64,000 nucleotides of DNA from Colius striatus (taxonomy: Eukaryota; Chordata; Aves; Coliiformes; Coliidae): positions 83,904,506-83,968,505 of the forward strand of contig NC_084790.1 in NCBI RefSeq assembly GCF_028858725.1, read 5' to 3'. Both the position numbers and the translations under genes were made by a program. The notes below the pieces were generated by a model. That model was not told where the DNA came from. It saw only the letters and a list, made by a program, of their open reading frames with translations, and made no database searches. Position 1 is the stretch's first letter, and every line of letters begins with the position of its first letter. Positions 1 to 12,300 of this stretch are shown one piece after another.

Positions 1-326
1 TGTGTTTGGGGGGGGGGGGGGGGTGTCCGTGTGCCCCCCCCCGGCGCGCGCGAGAGCCCGGGCAGCTGCGCACGTGCGCGGAGCGCGCGCCCCCGCTCCG
101 CGCGTGCCGACCCTCGCGCCCCCCGCCCCCTCCCCGGCCCCGCCCCTCCCCTCGCCTCCCATTGGTCGGCGCGCCCGGCGGGGGGCGGGGCCTGGCGGCG
201 GCCCGCGCCCTGCCATTGGCGGCCGGTGCCTTTGTGTGCCGGCGGAGCGGGCGGCCGCCAGTCGCCGCCGCGTCGGAGGGGCCGGCGGGACCGGGCCGCG
301 CCGCGCCGCGCCACAAAGGCCGCAGC
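1..326 (+). promoter_or_regulatory. RNF165: CpG-island promoter and 5' UTR of RNF165
   Basis: Very GC- and CpG-rich sequence without a TATA box lies directly upstream of the RNF165 start codon. Visible elements are two inverted CCAAT boxes (ATTGG at 161-165 and 215-219), GC boxes at 136-146 and 182-192, and a perfect 12-bp palindrome GCGCACGTGCGC at 68-79 containing a CACGTG E-box (71-76). A run of 16 G lies at 8-23. This is the architecture of a dispersed-start CpG-island promoter. The transcription start cannot be placed exactly; downstream of the second CCAAT box (about 230-300) is likely, which would make the 5' UTR short. Confidence 0.8.
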
Positions 327-387
327 ATGGTCCTGGTGCACGTCGGTTACCTGGTGCTGCCCGTCTTCGGCTCCGTGCGCAACAGAG
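327..387 (+). CDS. RNF165: RNF165 coding exon 1
   Basis: It encodes residues 1-20 and the first base of Gly21. The ATG at 327 has a strong context (A at -3, G at +4), and the peptide starts exactly as mammalian RNF165 does. The donor is AG|gtaccg at 388. The next exon must complete a GGT glycine codon, and exon 2 does so. Confidence 0.95.
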
Positions 388-3300
388 GTACCGCGCCGTG
401 CGCGGGGGCCGCGGGTTCGCGTCCCGGGGCCGCTCCGCGATGGCGGGGGTGTGGGAGGGGTGATGTGTGCGGACGGGCTGGGGGGCCGCGGACGGCCGCG
501 CGGCGGCTCGGCCCGGGCTGCGGGTCCCCCTGCGTTAGGGACGGGGCCAATCTCCCGTCTCCACTCCCCTCCCGCTCCCCATCGCTCCCAGGACGGCGGT
601 CGGGGCGAGTTCGCCGCCCCGCATCCCCCCCCCCCCCTTCCAGCTCCCTAGCTCTCAGCAGCGCCTGGTGTGCGGGTTCTCACCCCCCATCTCCTTCCCC
701 CCACTCGCCCTCGGGGCCACCCCGGCGCCCGCCGCTTGCCCAGCTCCAGCCCGCACCCTCCAGTCTGTGCTTCGGTAGATCCATTCTTCCTTTTTTAATT
801 TATTTGTTTTTCAGATTTTACGTTTATTCTTTGGTTCACCCCCTCCCACCCACTCCCCTCTCCCCGTCTCGCCGTGTAGCGTAGCCACCAGGCCATTTTA
901 GCGTAGCTGTAGACGATAACAGCCATTTTTGTACCTTCATCCTGTTTAGCTGAGTACATTGCACTGTAAATTCCTGTTAAGTGGATTCATTTTGCTGTGG
1001 TCGTCGGGAGCAGAGTCTCCTGGAGGAGGAGCGGTTTGAGGTGGCCAAAGGACCGCAAATTACGGTCATGCCTCTCAAAAAAAAACCCAAAAGTTAAATT
1101 GGGGAGGGGAAATCTGGAGAGGCAGAGCGATTGGCATTCACTCCAAAAATAAAGCTGTGGAAGGGTAAGGTTTGTGCTGAAGCCGGGGCTGAAGTTGCCG
1201 CCCCTCCGCCTCCCAAGCCGCTGCTGAGCGCTGGGCAGAGCAGAGCCGCCCGGAGCGGGGATGCAGCGTCCCGCTCCCCGCCGGCCGTGGCCCGCCCGGC
1301 CAGCCCCGTGCTCCGTCCCGCCGGTCCCCACCGGCCACAAGTGTCCCGTCCCGCTCGCCCGTCCACCGGCGTGGCCCTCCCTCCCCACCCCCTGCAAATT
1401 TTGCTTGCGAGAAGAGACGACTGGCAAAATGCTTTTCCATTAAACAGGGATAACCTTTTTTTCTGCTGTGCTAAATTACTTCCTGTTCTTATTTTGTGGG
1501 TAATTTTTCTGTATCGAATATCCTTTGGTTGTGTATCTCCACCTTTTTCTTGTACTAAAACTAAAGCATGGTCTGTATTTTTTTACATTACCTACTTTCT
1601 GATGTAAATCTCTCTGTAGAGACATACCCTGCTGAAATGTAATGTGCTGTAGCCTATACATCTGCTCAGTGTACGCTGCTTTTGTTCTGTTGCCCTTCCA
1701 TAGCATGGTGGGCCTTGCCTTTTTGTATTGTGTGCATGATGACATTGTTACACACGATTCCACTAATACTAATATACAATCTCTCAATAAAGAAACTAGT
1801 ATTCCTATATTAACCTAGTGTGCTTTTTCTATTGCTGTTTTCCCATTTATTGTCGTATCCCGCTGTTTAGACTTTTTCCTTGCTTTTCCTCATCGTGAGG
1901 TTTGAGTGAGTGGATTTTCCCACCCCTCCCCGCCCCCCTGTAGTGCAGATATGGGGGCTTTTTAATACATCTTTTTTCTTTCCTCCTCTCCCCATATCTA
2001 CCCTCAGCATTAGTCTATGTGTACATACTCCCTAGATGCACACTCCATGTTACTGTTGTGCCGATGCAGAGTTCTGTTTTACTGCAGAATAGCTAAAAAG
2101 AACCCCCCACCCCAGTGTATCAATCCAAGCCCTCATTATTAATCAAGAAAAAAAAAAAGAGATTTGATGAAGGGTCTGTTGCTTATTTCATTCTAGTTAC
2201 AACATTATCCATTCCTTACCAGGCGGATATGAAAATGTGAGGGATGACCTCCAGATGGATGGTGGGGGGGGGAAATTTATGTGTTGTTTTTAAAAGCTCA
2301 TTAACAAGAGGTAAAAGGACCTGTGAGGAGGGGAGAAAAAAAACCAAACCAAACCCAACCCCACTGTTCTATTAGCTGAATATTGAATATGTGAGTGCCC
2401 TGCCCACCATCTGCTAGGCAAGAAGTTGGTCCCACGGCGACTGGCACGCTATAAATATCTTCACTAGACCCCTGCAAGGCAGGGCTTGTAAAACTGTCCC
2501 AGCTGCTAATGTTGTAACTACATTTTCCTGCTTGAAGCTTCCAGGCCCAACATCTTCTGAATAATAACCTGATTTGGTTAAAAGAACAAACTCTGGGGTT
2601 TGGGAGAAAGTCACCAGGAACCTTAGAATATTGGAAGCAGGGAGGGAAGGACAAGCAAACTGCAGTCAGTGAGCGGTTTTGCTAGGGCTGCAAAGCGGTA
2701 ATACCGCTGCTCTCCTCTCCTCTCTCCTGCCCCAGACCTCCTTTCCCAGGTCTGAAAAGTGGTCGGGTAAAACCTCCCAGTTTTGGCTTGGATGCCACCA
2801 GAAGCTGAGGGAAGTCAGGGTTCCCAAAAGCAGGAGTTGGGGTTGGTGGTGGGGGTGCGGGGCGAGCATCTTGTCTTAATTGCACTGCCATGGAAAGTGG
2901 GGAGACACAGGATTGGTTATTTAATGAGAGGAAGACAAATTCAGCAGGTCGATAAAATTTCAAGAGGAGCCTCTAGCAAACAAAACCAAAAGCGAGTAGT
3001 TCCTGCCTTACCCCAGCATCCCTCGAAGAGCCTCATCGTGTCGCAAGGCCATGCCTTTCCACCTCCCTCCTAGCTCTATCCCGAGTTTGGTTGTTTTTTC
3101 TTTCTCTGAACATCTGTTTTATTATTTCCTTCTCCATATTTCCTTTTTTTTCTGTCTTATCTCGATGACTGTTTGGCCATCCTGCTTCTCCCTCCCCTCT
3201 ACGAGCACAAGAAGCGGGTTGCCCCCCCACCCTGGCTCCCCTCCTGGATGTAGTGTATGCTGTGGCCCTTTGTTCTCGCTCCATCCTCGCCCCGGGCCAG

Positions 3301-6300
3301 CGCTGAGCTCCGTGCCTGACACATGTCCCCGTACGCATCCCGAGGAGGGAGGCTCTGCTTCTTGCTTGCATGAAGGGAGACATGCATGCCTGTTGGGGGC
3401 TGATCATTTTCCAATGTGATTTCATTTTAATTTATTTATATCTTTTACAATTCAACCCCCCCCCACCCCGCCACTCCCCCCATCCCATGTGAGACAATGA
3501 GATCTGGGTTACAGTGCGTGTGAGGGGAAACAACCATAAAAATGAACCCTCGTAGACCCTAACCCCACCCTGAAACCCTGCCACGGATAAACCCCTTCCC
3601 CTCCCAAACGTACCTCGTGCTACAGACACCTGCCAGCAGCTGCCCCTTTGTTAGCAGAGCGGATTCACCACAGCGAACGTAATAACCCACCCCCCCCAGA
3701 TGTTATTCTGCAAATTACAGAGCAAAACTGTTGGGTCATTATACTCTGAGGATGCCTCGGTAATCTAATAACACAGGAAGCTGCTGGGCTAACGGCGACT
3801 CGTGCTAAGCAATTCATCATCCCCATCATATTTTGACCTGTCTTGTTAGAAACACATTCTTACAAGAGGAAACATTTCTTCCCACCACCTCGCTCCACCT
3901 CACAGCCTTATTATTCAGTAACCACCAGACTTTCATAGCTCATAATCCATCAAATGCATCCACAGTTTAATGGCTTAATTCCTTTGGCACTCCCGAGTCT
4001 TGAAAAGCCACCTGGCACAAGAGAAAATGATCTTTTTGGGGTTTTTTTTTTTGATGTTAGCGTCGTGGGCTGAGGAAACCCAAGGCCTGAGTCACACACC
4101 AGTGGTGCTGCGGCGGTTGTGGGGCCTGTTCGCCTCTCCAGCACCAGCCCCCTATCCCTGGGCTGCTTTAAATAACTTCCTTTGATAGCAGGGAGACGGA
4201 TAATCCTAAACACTGACAAAACGGGCTCTGAGATCCATTTATGTAAGGGTTGTGTAAAGGTCTTACACGCAACCGCGTGCGTTTGACGGTGCCAAGTGGG
4301 AGACGGACCAATCGATCTCTCTTGCGCGGGGTTTGGGACGGTGTCACGCTTTCCCTCCTGTTTTAAGAAAAAGGCACACAAGTAGTGGCCACGTTTTGCC
4401 CGTGTGGGGAATTGTGTAGCCAAATCAAGTGAAAAGCAGTCTGGATTTACCTTGGTGTGTGCGCATCTGGCCCCGTGGAAGTGTGTTGTTTAAGAACTGG
4501 TGAGTTGGTGCCCAAGCCAGGAAGCAAATGCAGCTGGGGAGGAGGATTTGGAGGGGTGGGGAATGTTTGCCACAAAACCCAGGAGCTGCTCTGGTTGGTG
4601 GGGTCACAGTGTGGACACAGTCTGACGTCCCTCAGTGCGTCCTGGACAGAGTGTGGGGTGCCAAACTGGGGGGGCAAGATCCGTAGGCCCAGGAGGCCGC
4701 CGGAATCGCCCTCCGACCGCCTCGGTCCTCGCCGAGTCGCCGGTCTCGCACCGAGTCCTCCTCCGTGAACCTCCTGGAAGGACTCTCTCCTAGAGTAAGT
4801 CTGAGCATCCTTTCCTTGTTGTTGGTTTAAACCCTGCCTGTAATTTGGGGAGGGTTAGCTGGGAGGGGAGGACAGAGCACTGCTGGGATGGGTGCAGGAC
4901 CCCTGTCCTCCCAAATGGGTAAGAGAAACCCCTGAGTGTCACGGGGAGCACAGGTGACATCAAGACTCATCCCTCCCCACTGACCAGACAGAGGGAGAGT
5001 GGTTGCAGCTGCTGGAGGTGCAGGAGTGGGCAGCGAGGGGTGGATGGCTATTTCAGGGGCTCTGTGGGCTACAACACCGGCTGGTGACACCACAGGTAGC
5101 CCCTCCACCCTGTTTCCAAGCTGATTTAAACCCAAACTGTGCCTCATGTCAAAACTGGAAGGTCCTTATCTCTAGAGGTGCTCAAAAGGGGACACATGCT
5201 GCAGCAGGTCAGCAGGGAAAAGCTTTTCCCACCCTCAACCTAGCAGCACTGATTTTGGGAGGCATTAAAGAAATGTACCAGAGATGCAAGGGGGGACTTT
5301 GCAAAAGGTCATCTTCTGTCTTGTCTTTGATACCTCCAAGGCTGGAGTTGGTTTGGCGACTGGGACAGGTCTGATGGCATTGCTAAATGTCATGGCTTTT
5401 GGGCATCTCACAGTGTTTGTGTGTTTCTGCATGAGCCTGCAGCTCCTGGAGTGGGGTGATGGGACAAGGCTTTTCGGTTTAAAGGGTAGTATGAAAAGGA
5501 GAGTTTTGGTAGCAACTTGGTGCTCGAAGCAGTTAGAGTCACCTACAGTGCTCGGGGAGGTCTTTCAGCTGCAGCACTGGTTTGGGAAGGAGAAAGGTAG
5601 TTTGTGGCTGTGGTGGGGCCAGGACAGGGACCTGCAGGTGAGCAGTGTGAGAGCAAGGCTGAGACCCAGTGAGGAAAGTGATAATTTTCTTCCTTGTAGG
5701 GTTCCCTCTGCGGAGACAGAGTGGGTTGGTCTGCAGTGAGGATTGGCAGAGGGCTTGTGGATTTCCAAGTGGCTCTGCACAAGGACCCTGTGAGAGATCC
5801 CCCAATAAAATCCTTGTGTGGTCTGTTCTTACTCATAAACCTTCTTAGGGAGAAAATCAAGTCTTTTGGGAATGGCTAAATTGTCCCTTTAAGATAAAAG
5901 CCCCAAATCGCTTTTCAGCCAGAGAGACAGATCCTAGTGGTGTCAGGGACTGGGCTTCTGTGCTGGAGAGCTCAAGTGGGCAGAAGAGCTCAGCAGCAGC
6001 CAGGATGAAGGGAAAGCAAACCCGCTTAATCTGCTCATCTGCTCCATGCCTCCCCATCACCTTTGCTTAACCCTTTCTGCTCCTCCTCTGCTCAGTTTTG
6101 CAGTCTCCCAGGACCTTTTCTCACCCATTTTCCTGCCTGCCGGTCCTTTACATTTCCCAGCCCCAGTGGGGTTGGGCTGGTTGGCACGTGCTGTCGTGGA
6201 TCCCTCTTGGTAAGTGTCCTTAACCACTGTTGTTTTCTTTCCCTCCATTTAAAGGCTGTAAAATGTGCCTGCATGAAAGTTGTATGCCTACAGCTTGCAG

Positions 6301-9300
6301 CTCCTTAACGAACTTCATTGCTTTAGTTTGAGTGACAGAGGGGTCAGGAGCAAAGCAAGTGCTGGAAGCAGTGAAGATGCAGGTTATGGGGAGAGGCAGT
6401 AAAGGGCAGCTTGGTACCCATGGGCTGAGACCCTTCAAAGTGAGGGTGTGCCTGTGGGGAGATGTGTGGATGAGGATTTTGGTAAACCAGGCCATGGGTA
6501 CCTTCTGGGATTTCTCTGAAGTGACCTTGAGCAGGACTCTGGTGGAACTGGTCAGCCCACCAGACACCCAGCATTGGGGCTGAGTCCTGCTTTGAAAACC
6601 TGTTCTTGTCCTTTTCCTCAGGCTTGGGAGGGCCTCCAAAAGACATTCATTCAGAAGCACAGTCCCCTGGGCATCTGTCGTGCAGCAGCTGCTCCTCCAG
6701 GGGCGGGTGGGACTGGGAAACATCCCCATAGCAAACGTGCCTTCCTCAGTGATGCTTCCTGTTGTGGCTCTGAGCTTTCTCCTTCTCCTGGTGCCATCTG
6801 ACTCTTCAGTCGTGCTGCTAGCCCAAAGTACTTACGCATCCAAAGGGATCTTGGGTTCTTTTTGGAAGCTGGGTGTGCATGAGGAGGCACCACTGACAAG
6901 CACTTGCCCAAACAACCCATTTCTGTGCTTGAAAACGGGGCACCTACAGACAAAAGGAATCTTTCTCCTCCTCCATTTTTTTCCTTTGTTTGATAGCAAA
7001 GGAGATGCCTGTTCTCACTCAGCACTGGATGGGATCTCATTTGTCTGTACTCCTTGGAACAGTGAAGAGTGTTTGTCTGGTCTATTCAGACCTGATGATC
7101 ATTAGCCGGTGGGAGCAGAGACTTAAAACATACTCTCCCATGAGCCCCAGCCCTCAGCGAGGAGCAGCTGGAGTCAGAAATGAGCTGTGGGTGTGGGTTG
7201 AATCTACCTGGATGTGAGATTGGAGACCAAACTGGAAAAGGTCTGAACTTGTTTATACATGCATAAATCCAAAATAAGCCTTTAAGAGTTGCTTGGCATT
7301 CATACTGGGATGAGTAAAATAAGAATCTAATTTGCGTTTGTTTGTTGTTTTGTTTTGATTTCTTAAGGAAAAGGCAATTGGCAGGAGCCTAACCACAGTC
7401 TAAAGGTGTTTTGTTTGCATGAGGGTTTGGGGATGCCGTTAGCTTTGCAGGGCTGTCAGCGTGTTTTCAGCCCTGGCATGGCATTTGCTGGCAAACTTGG
7501 TCAGGAGCCATTTAAATCTCAGTCTGAAGGTAATGGGGGTGCTAATGCTTCAGGAGAGGTGTCCATCAGGCTTGGCAGTTTCCACAACCTGACGGTGAAA
7601 AATACCACGTCTCTAATTTGCCCGTTGGGAAAGGAGCTGTAAATCTCACACAGATCACCGTGCTTCTTGTTGTGGTTTGCTAAATCCACGTTTCTCTTTC
7701 TTGTAGCCTGGCCTTTAATATTAATATCTGTAATTTCTTTTATAAATTCACTTATCAGCTCTCATTAGTCATCCCGTTAATGATCCCAGGCAAGAAATTT
7801 GTCATTTGACGTCAAAAGGCAGATTAAGGGACTCGTAGAGCCCTGGGAAACGGCCTCATGCTGCACCAGAATTATAGTGGCTGGCATATGAGGGTAATAC
7901 TATGTAGGATTTGCATCTGCTGCTCAGGGGATGAGTGATTATATTTATATATTTAGCCGAAAACAAGAGCATTTCTTAATCATGAATGGTGTGTTAGATT
8001 TCCTGCAAACTCTGCAGTGTTATGAATCACAGGGCTATAAACATCTTCTTGCTGGCGTGCCTGGTTCCACGTTGCCACGGTGGTGAAATCCTGGAGAGTT
8101 GGGTCCTGCCTGTTAGCTCATCTCCTACTTGGATGGTTTTACCCCACGAATGGCTAATTGAAATTAAGAAGCTCCCTCAGCACCAGGAGCTGGAAGGGGC
8201 TGGGTGTGGATTCAGTTTTGCGTGGCCAAAATTTAGTGTCTTTGGTCTGTGTTTTCCCTGATAGAAGGTGAAGGTGTCAGTAGGGTTTGGAGATGAGTGG
8301 TTGAGGCATGAAAATGTGGGGAAAAAAACCTCACAATGTTTGCTGAAAACACCTGGAAAAGAGTGGGGTTGGACTGAAGACAGATGAGACGCAGCATCTC
8401 CAGGCACTGGTCTTTTCAGATCCATTGAGGTGAGGCTTTATAGATGCTGGGAGTAACCACTGTGTTGGAAGATGCCTTATCTTGTTATTTGTGATTATCC
8501 CACAAATCTCCAGGGGCTGAGATAAGGAATGAGGAGGCTTTCTGCTCAGAGATAACACGACAGGAGTGGGTTTGAGGTTACAAGAATCTTTCTTTTTGTT
8601 ATTATTTTCTTTAAATAGTGGATGTCTCTGTATGCAACTCTGCAAAAAAAAAAAGTGTCCCCTCCCGTGCTTGCCTCCTGCAAAGCCCACTGGCAGCCCC
8701 CAGCTCTCTGTACACTGCAGAGCCTCTGAGATTTGATAAGGCTGCAGGCAGCTCTCGGTGAGGCTGGACAGAGGAAAAATGTATCAGTTGTGTACCAAAA
8801 GTACTTAGTGAGCTGGTTTTGCTCAGCCCTGGTTGGTCTGAGTGGGAAACCTCTGTGTGAACCTGTAGTGATTTATCCATGATCATCAGGTGCCCACCAG
8901 GCTGCTCTGTCACTCCTCAGTAAGACAGCGAGGGAGAAAATTAAAAACAGAGAAGAGCTCGAGAGTCGAGATAAAGGCAGTTTAATAAAGCAAAATCAAA
9001 GGCCGTGTGCAGAAGAAAAGGAAAACAAAAGGTTTGTTCTCTTATTTCCCTTCAGCAGGTGATGTCCAGCCACTTCCCGAGAAGGAGGGTTCAGTATATA
9101 CAGCTGTTTCTCTGGAAGAAAAATGTTGTAATAAATGCCCCTCCTCCTCCTTTCTCTTAGCTTCTGATGCTGAGCAGAAGTCGTATGGCATGGATTATGC
9201 CTTTTGTCAGTTTGGTTCAGCTGTCCTGACCATGTTGCCTCCCAAGAACTTACCCACTCCCAGCCTGCTGGCCTTTTGAGGGTGGGATGTTGGAGAGACA

Positions 9301-12300
9301 GGCTTGATGCTGTGGAGCGCTGCTCATCAGTAGCTGAAGCACTGGTGTGTTATGGTAGATACTGCTGCTATGAGGGATGCTGTGGGGAATATCAACTCCA
9401 TTGCAGCCAATTCCAACACAGACCCTGAGAGAATGGTTCTATTGTGTGTCAAGTGTAGCTCTGGGAGCCTAGAGGTGGCAACAACACTGGCTGGGGACTG
9501 CAGGCTGACCTACACAGCCTGGTGTTTTGATCACTGGTATGTTAATCTGGCCTGGGTGGATAGAGGTGGGCATGAGGCGGCTGGAAGTCTGGGGAACGTA
9601 GGGAGATGAAGACCCTCAACCTCCCATCTGCAAAGACTGAAAGGTGACCAGCAGGCCCAGGGAGAGAAAAGGGCCTGGGGGTGTTGGTAAACAGCTCGTG
9701 TTGGCTGGACATGAACCAGCAGCGTGCCCTGGTGGGCAAGAAGGCCAAGGGCAGCCTGACTTGTGTCAGAAATAGTGTGACCAGCAGGCCCAGGGCAGGG
9801 ATTGTCCCCCTGTGCTGGGCCCTGGGGAGGCTGCAGCTCCAGGGCTGTGTCAGTGCTGGGCCCCTCACTCACTGCCACAGGGACACTGAGGGGCTGCAGC
9901 GTGGCCAGAGCCGGGCACAGAGCTGGGGAAGGGGCTGGAGCACAAGGGTGCTGGGGAGGGGCTGAGGGAATGGGGGTGTTGAGCCTGGAGAAGAGGAGGC
10001 TGAGGGGAGACCTTCTTGCTCTCAGCAACTCAGTGAGAAGAATTTGGGGCAGTGGGAGGTGGGAGGTGGGGGGGTGATTGGTGTCTGCTTCAAAGCTACA
10101 AGCAACAGGACAAGAGGAAACAGCCTCAAGTTGCCCCAGGGCAAGTTTAGATTGGAGATGGGGAACAATTTCTTCCCCCAGGGAGTTGTCCAGCCCCGTC
10201 CCAGGCTGCCCAGAGAAGTGGTGCAGTCCCCATCCCTGGAGGGATCCCAAAGCCATGTAGCTGTGGGGCTGAGACACATGGGTTTAGTTTTCAATCTAAA
10301 TGATTCTGTGATTCTACACCTTTGTGTTCTCATCAAGGCAGCAGGAAAACCTGTTGTCCATCCTTAATCGGTTGCTCTACTGATTGCTCCTTTTTGTGTT
10401 TGGTGCCCATCTCAGGGCATGCTCCAGCCCGTCAATATGCCTCTTGTAGTGAGGGACCCAACACTGGACACAGCACTCAAGGTGCAACCTCACCATGGAA
10501 CAGTGTGTCCGGGAGCTGGGGGACCTCCTTGTGAGCTCTGTGTGGGATGAAGGGACGAGGAGGCTGAAGAACAAGAGCTTTGGCTGCTACATCAGGAGAT
10601 GACTGAGATTGGGAATGCAGTGGTGGAGAGGTCTGTCTCATAACTGGAGTATTAACTCTAAAGCATGGTCACGTTGCTCATTTGGCTGGGGGAAAGGTGC
10701 ATTGTGGTGTGGTGCCTGGGGCTCTTGCTTGACTTCTAGACTATATTGCTTTTAGAGGGAGGTGTGTTTTGATGGATACTTTGCAGAAAATACCTGTGCA
10801 GAAGTGCTGCTGCTCTTTCACTGTTGTTGAATAGAGAGTGCTGGCACCTCTCCTCTCCCTCACCTCCTGTTTTTGGTGCACCAGCACAACTGGTCACAGA
10901 TTTGTGTCCCCATGATGGGAGTGAGGAAGGCAGGGAGAGTTCCTTCCTAGTGCCTTGCAATGGACATGCTTTGTAGAAAGCCAACTCATTGGCAGCATCC
11001 AGGCCAGCCCAAGAGCCAGGGGACATCAAACTGGTGCAGGGACCTTCCTGCAAGTCAAGGCTGAGCATGTGGGTGATGCAAGGGAGGAGGGATGTACCAG
11101 GGCGCCCAACAACTAACCCTACTTTGAGCTGCCACCTCTGCAGAGGACTCTGGGGAATCCTCTTTGAACGCAGCCCGTTGGAGGTGAGTTTAATGGAGTG
11201 GATGGGTGCCCAGACTTGGCACCCTGTCCCCTTAGCCAAAACACCCCTCTCCAGCTCATGAAGAGACCCAACTCCTGCTTGTTTGGTTTTTCTTTTCAGC
11301 ATAAAGAGCAATCCTGCTTCTAGTAATGCCACGACGTGCACTTTCACATCGTGCCAGGGAGAAAGCCAACAAATATAATGAGACCTTGTGATTAAAAAAA
11401 ACAACAGAAGAAAAAAAAAGGGGGATAAAAGCCCAGAGCACAACAGTAACAGAATAATGCAAAGTGTTTGCCAAGGTTCTGGTGGCAAGAAGGTGCTGTG
11501 TTGTTATTAGTACCTGCTGGGAGGGGTCTGCTCCCCACAGCTCCTGGGGTTCAGGGTAGACCACAACACAGTCCTTAAGGTGTAGGAGTAATTTTCTCTG
11601 TATATCCATGTGCCCACCACGTTCCATGGTGAGAAAGGTGGCTTTCACCTCTGGCATCCTGCTCCCTCCAGAGAGCAGGGCTTAAAATTCCTGGCAAGTT
11701 TGCATCTGTGGGAGAGGTTTTAGCTGAGCTCTGGTGTGGAAGTGCAGGGTGATGATGGAGGAGGGAGGGCAACAGACAACAGGAAGCCTGGAGGACTCTT
11801 GGAGCAGAGGGTGGTGGAACAGAAAGTCAGGGAAAAGTAGCAACATGAAGATCCCACACCGTGGGATGGGGATGGTCACAACTGGGCCTCGGTCAGGGGA
11901 GCTGTGGGTCTCTGCAGCATCCAAACTGGGCAGGGGTTGTGAGTGACTGTTGTCTGGTTCCCACGATATTAAGAGAAAAGGAGACCTTTATCAAGTGAGC
12001 TGAGCTGCTCTGAAGAAAACAGGGCATTCAGGAGTGTGTGGCAACTCTGCCCAAGCTGCATCTGTAATACCAGGGCATCTCTGCATTTAAAAGCACAAGC
12101 AGTTTAATGCCTGTGGGACTTTACACTGCTGTGCTGCAACCCTGAAACACAGAGGGCAGAAATCTCTATACTCCATTGCAGCAGAAGACTGAATAGTCTA
12201 AACCCAGGAGGAAGATTGTCACCTGTACAGATTTTTTTACTTCCCTCAAAAATAAGAATGATGCCACCATAAAATGTCAGGAATCAGGATTTTGCCCTTC

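Larger units (their letters stand above)
1431..8884 (+). other. RNF165 intron 1, repeat-poor segment
   Basis: I recognise no exon, CR1 or LTR here. Open frames are short, codon-like signal is absent and no homology is recognisable. Only simple A/T and C/G runs and the candidate regulatory block near 7715-8035 stand out. Confidence 0.6.

Noticed and set aside
2-884. Overlapping long open frames in the first 0.9 kb, up to 292 codons
   Set aside because: They result from the low stop-codon frequency of GC-rich DNA. Only the 61 bases from the ATG at 327 match a known protein, RNF165.
9531-10277. 248-codon open frame on the - strand
   Set aside because: It lies almost wholly in a CR1 copy that is sense on the + strand, so this is the non-coding strand of a repeat.
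10736-11488. 250-codon open frame on the - strand with a hydrophobic N-terminal part
   Set aside because: No recognisable domain and no splice or promoter context. The hydrophobic run comes from an A-rich tract read on the opposite strand.
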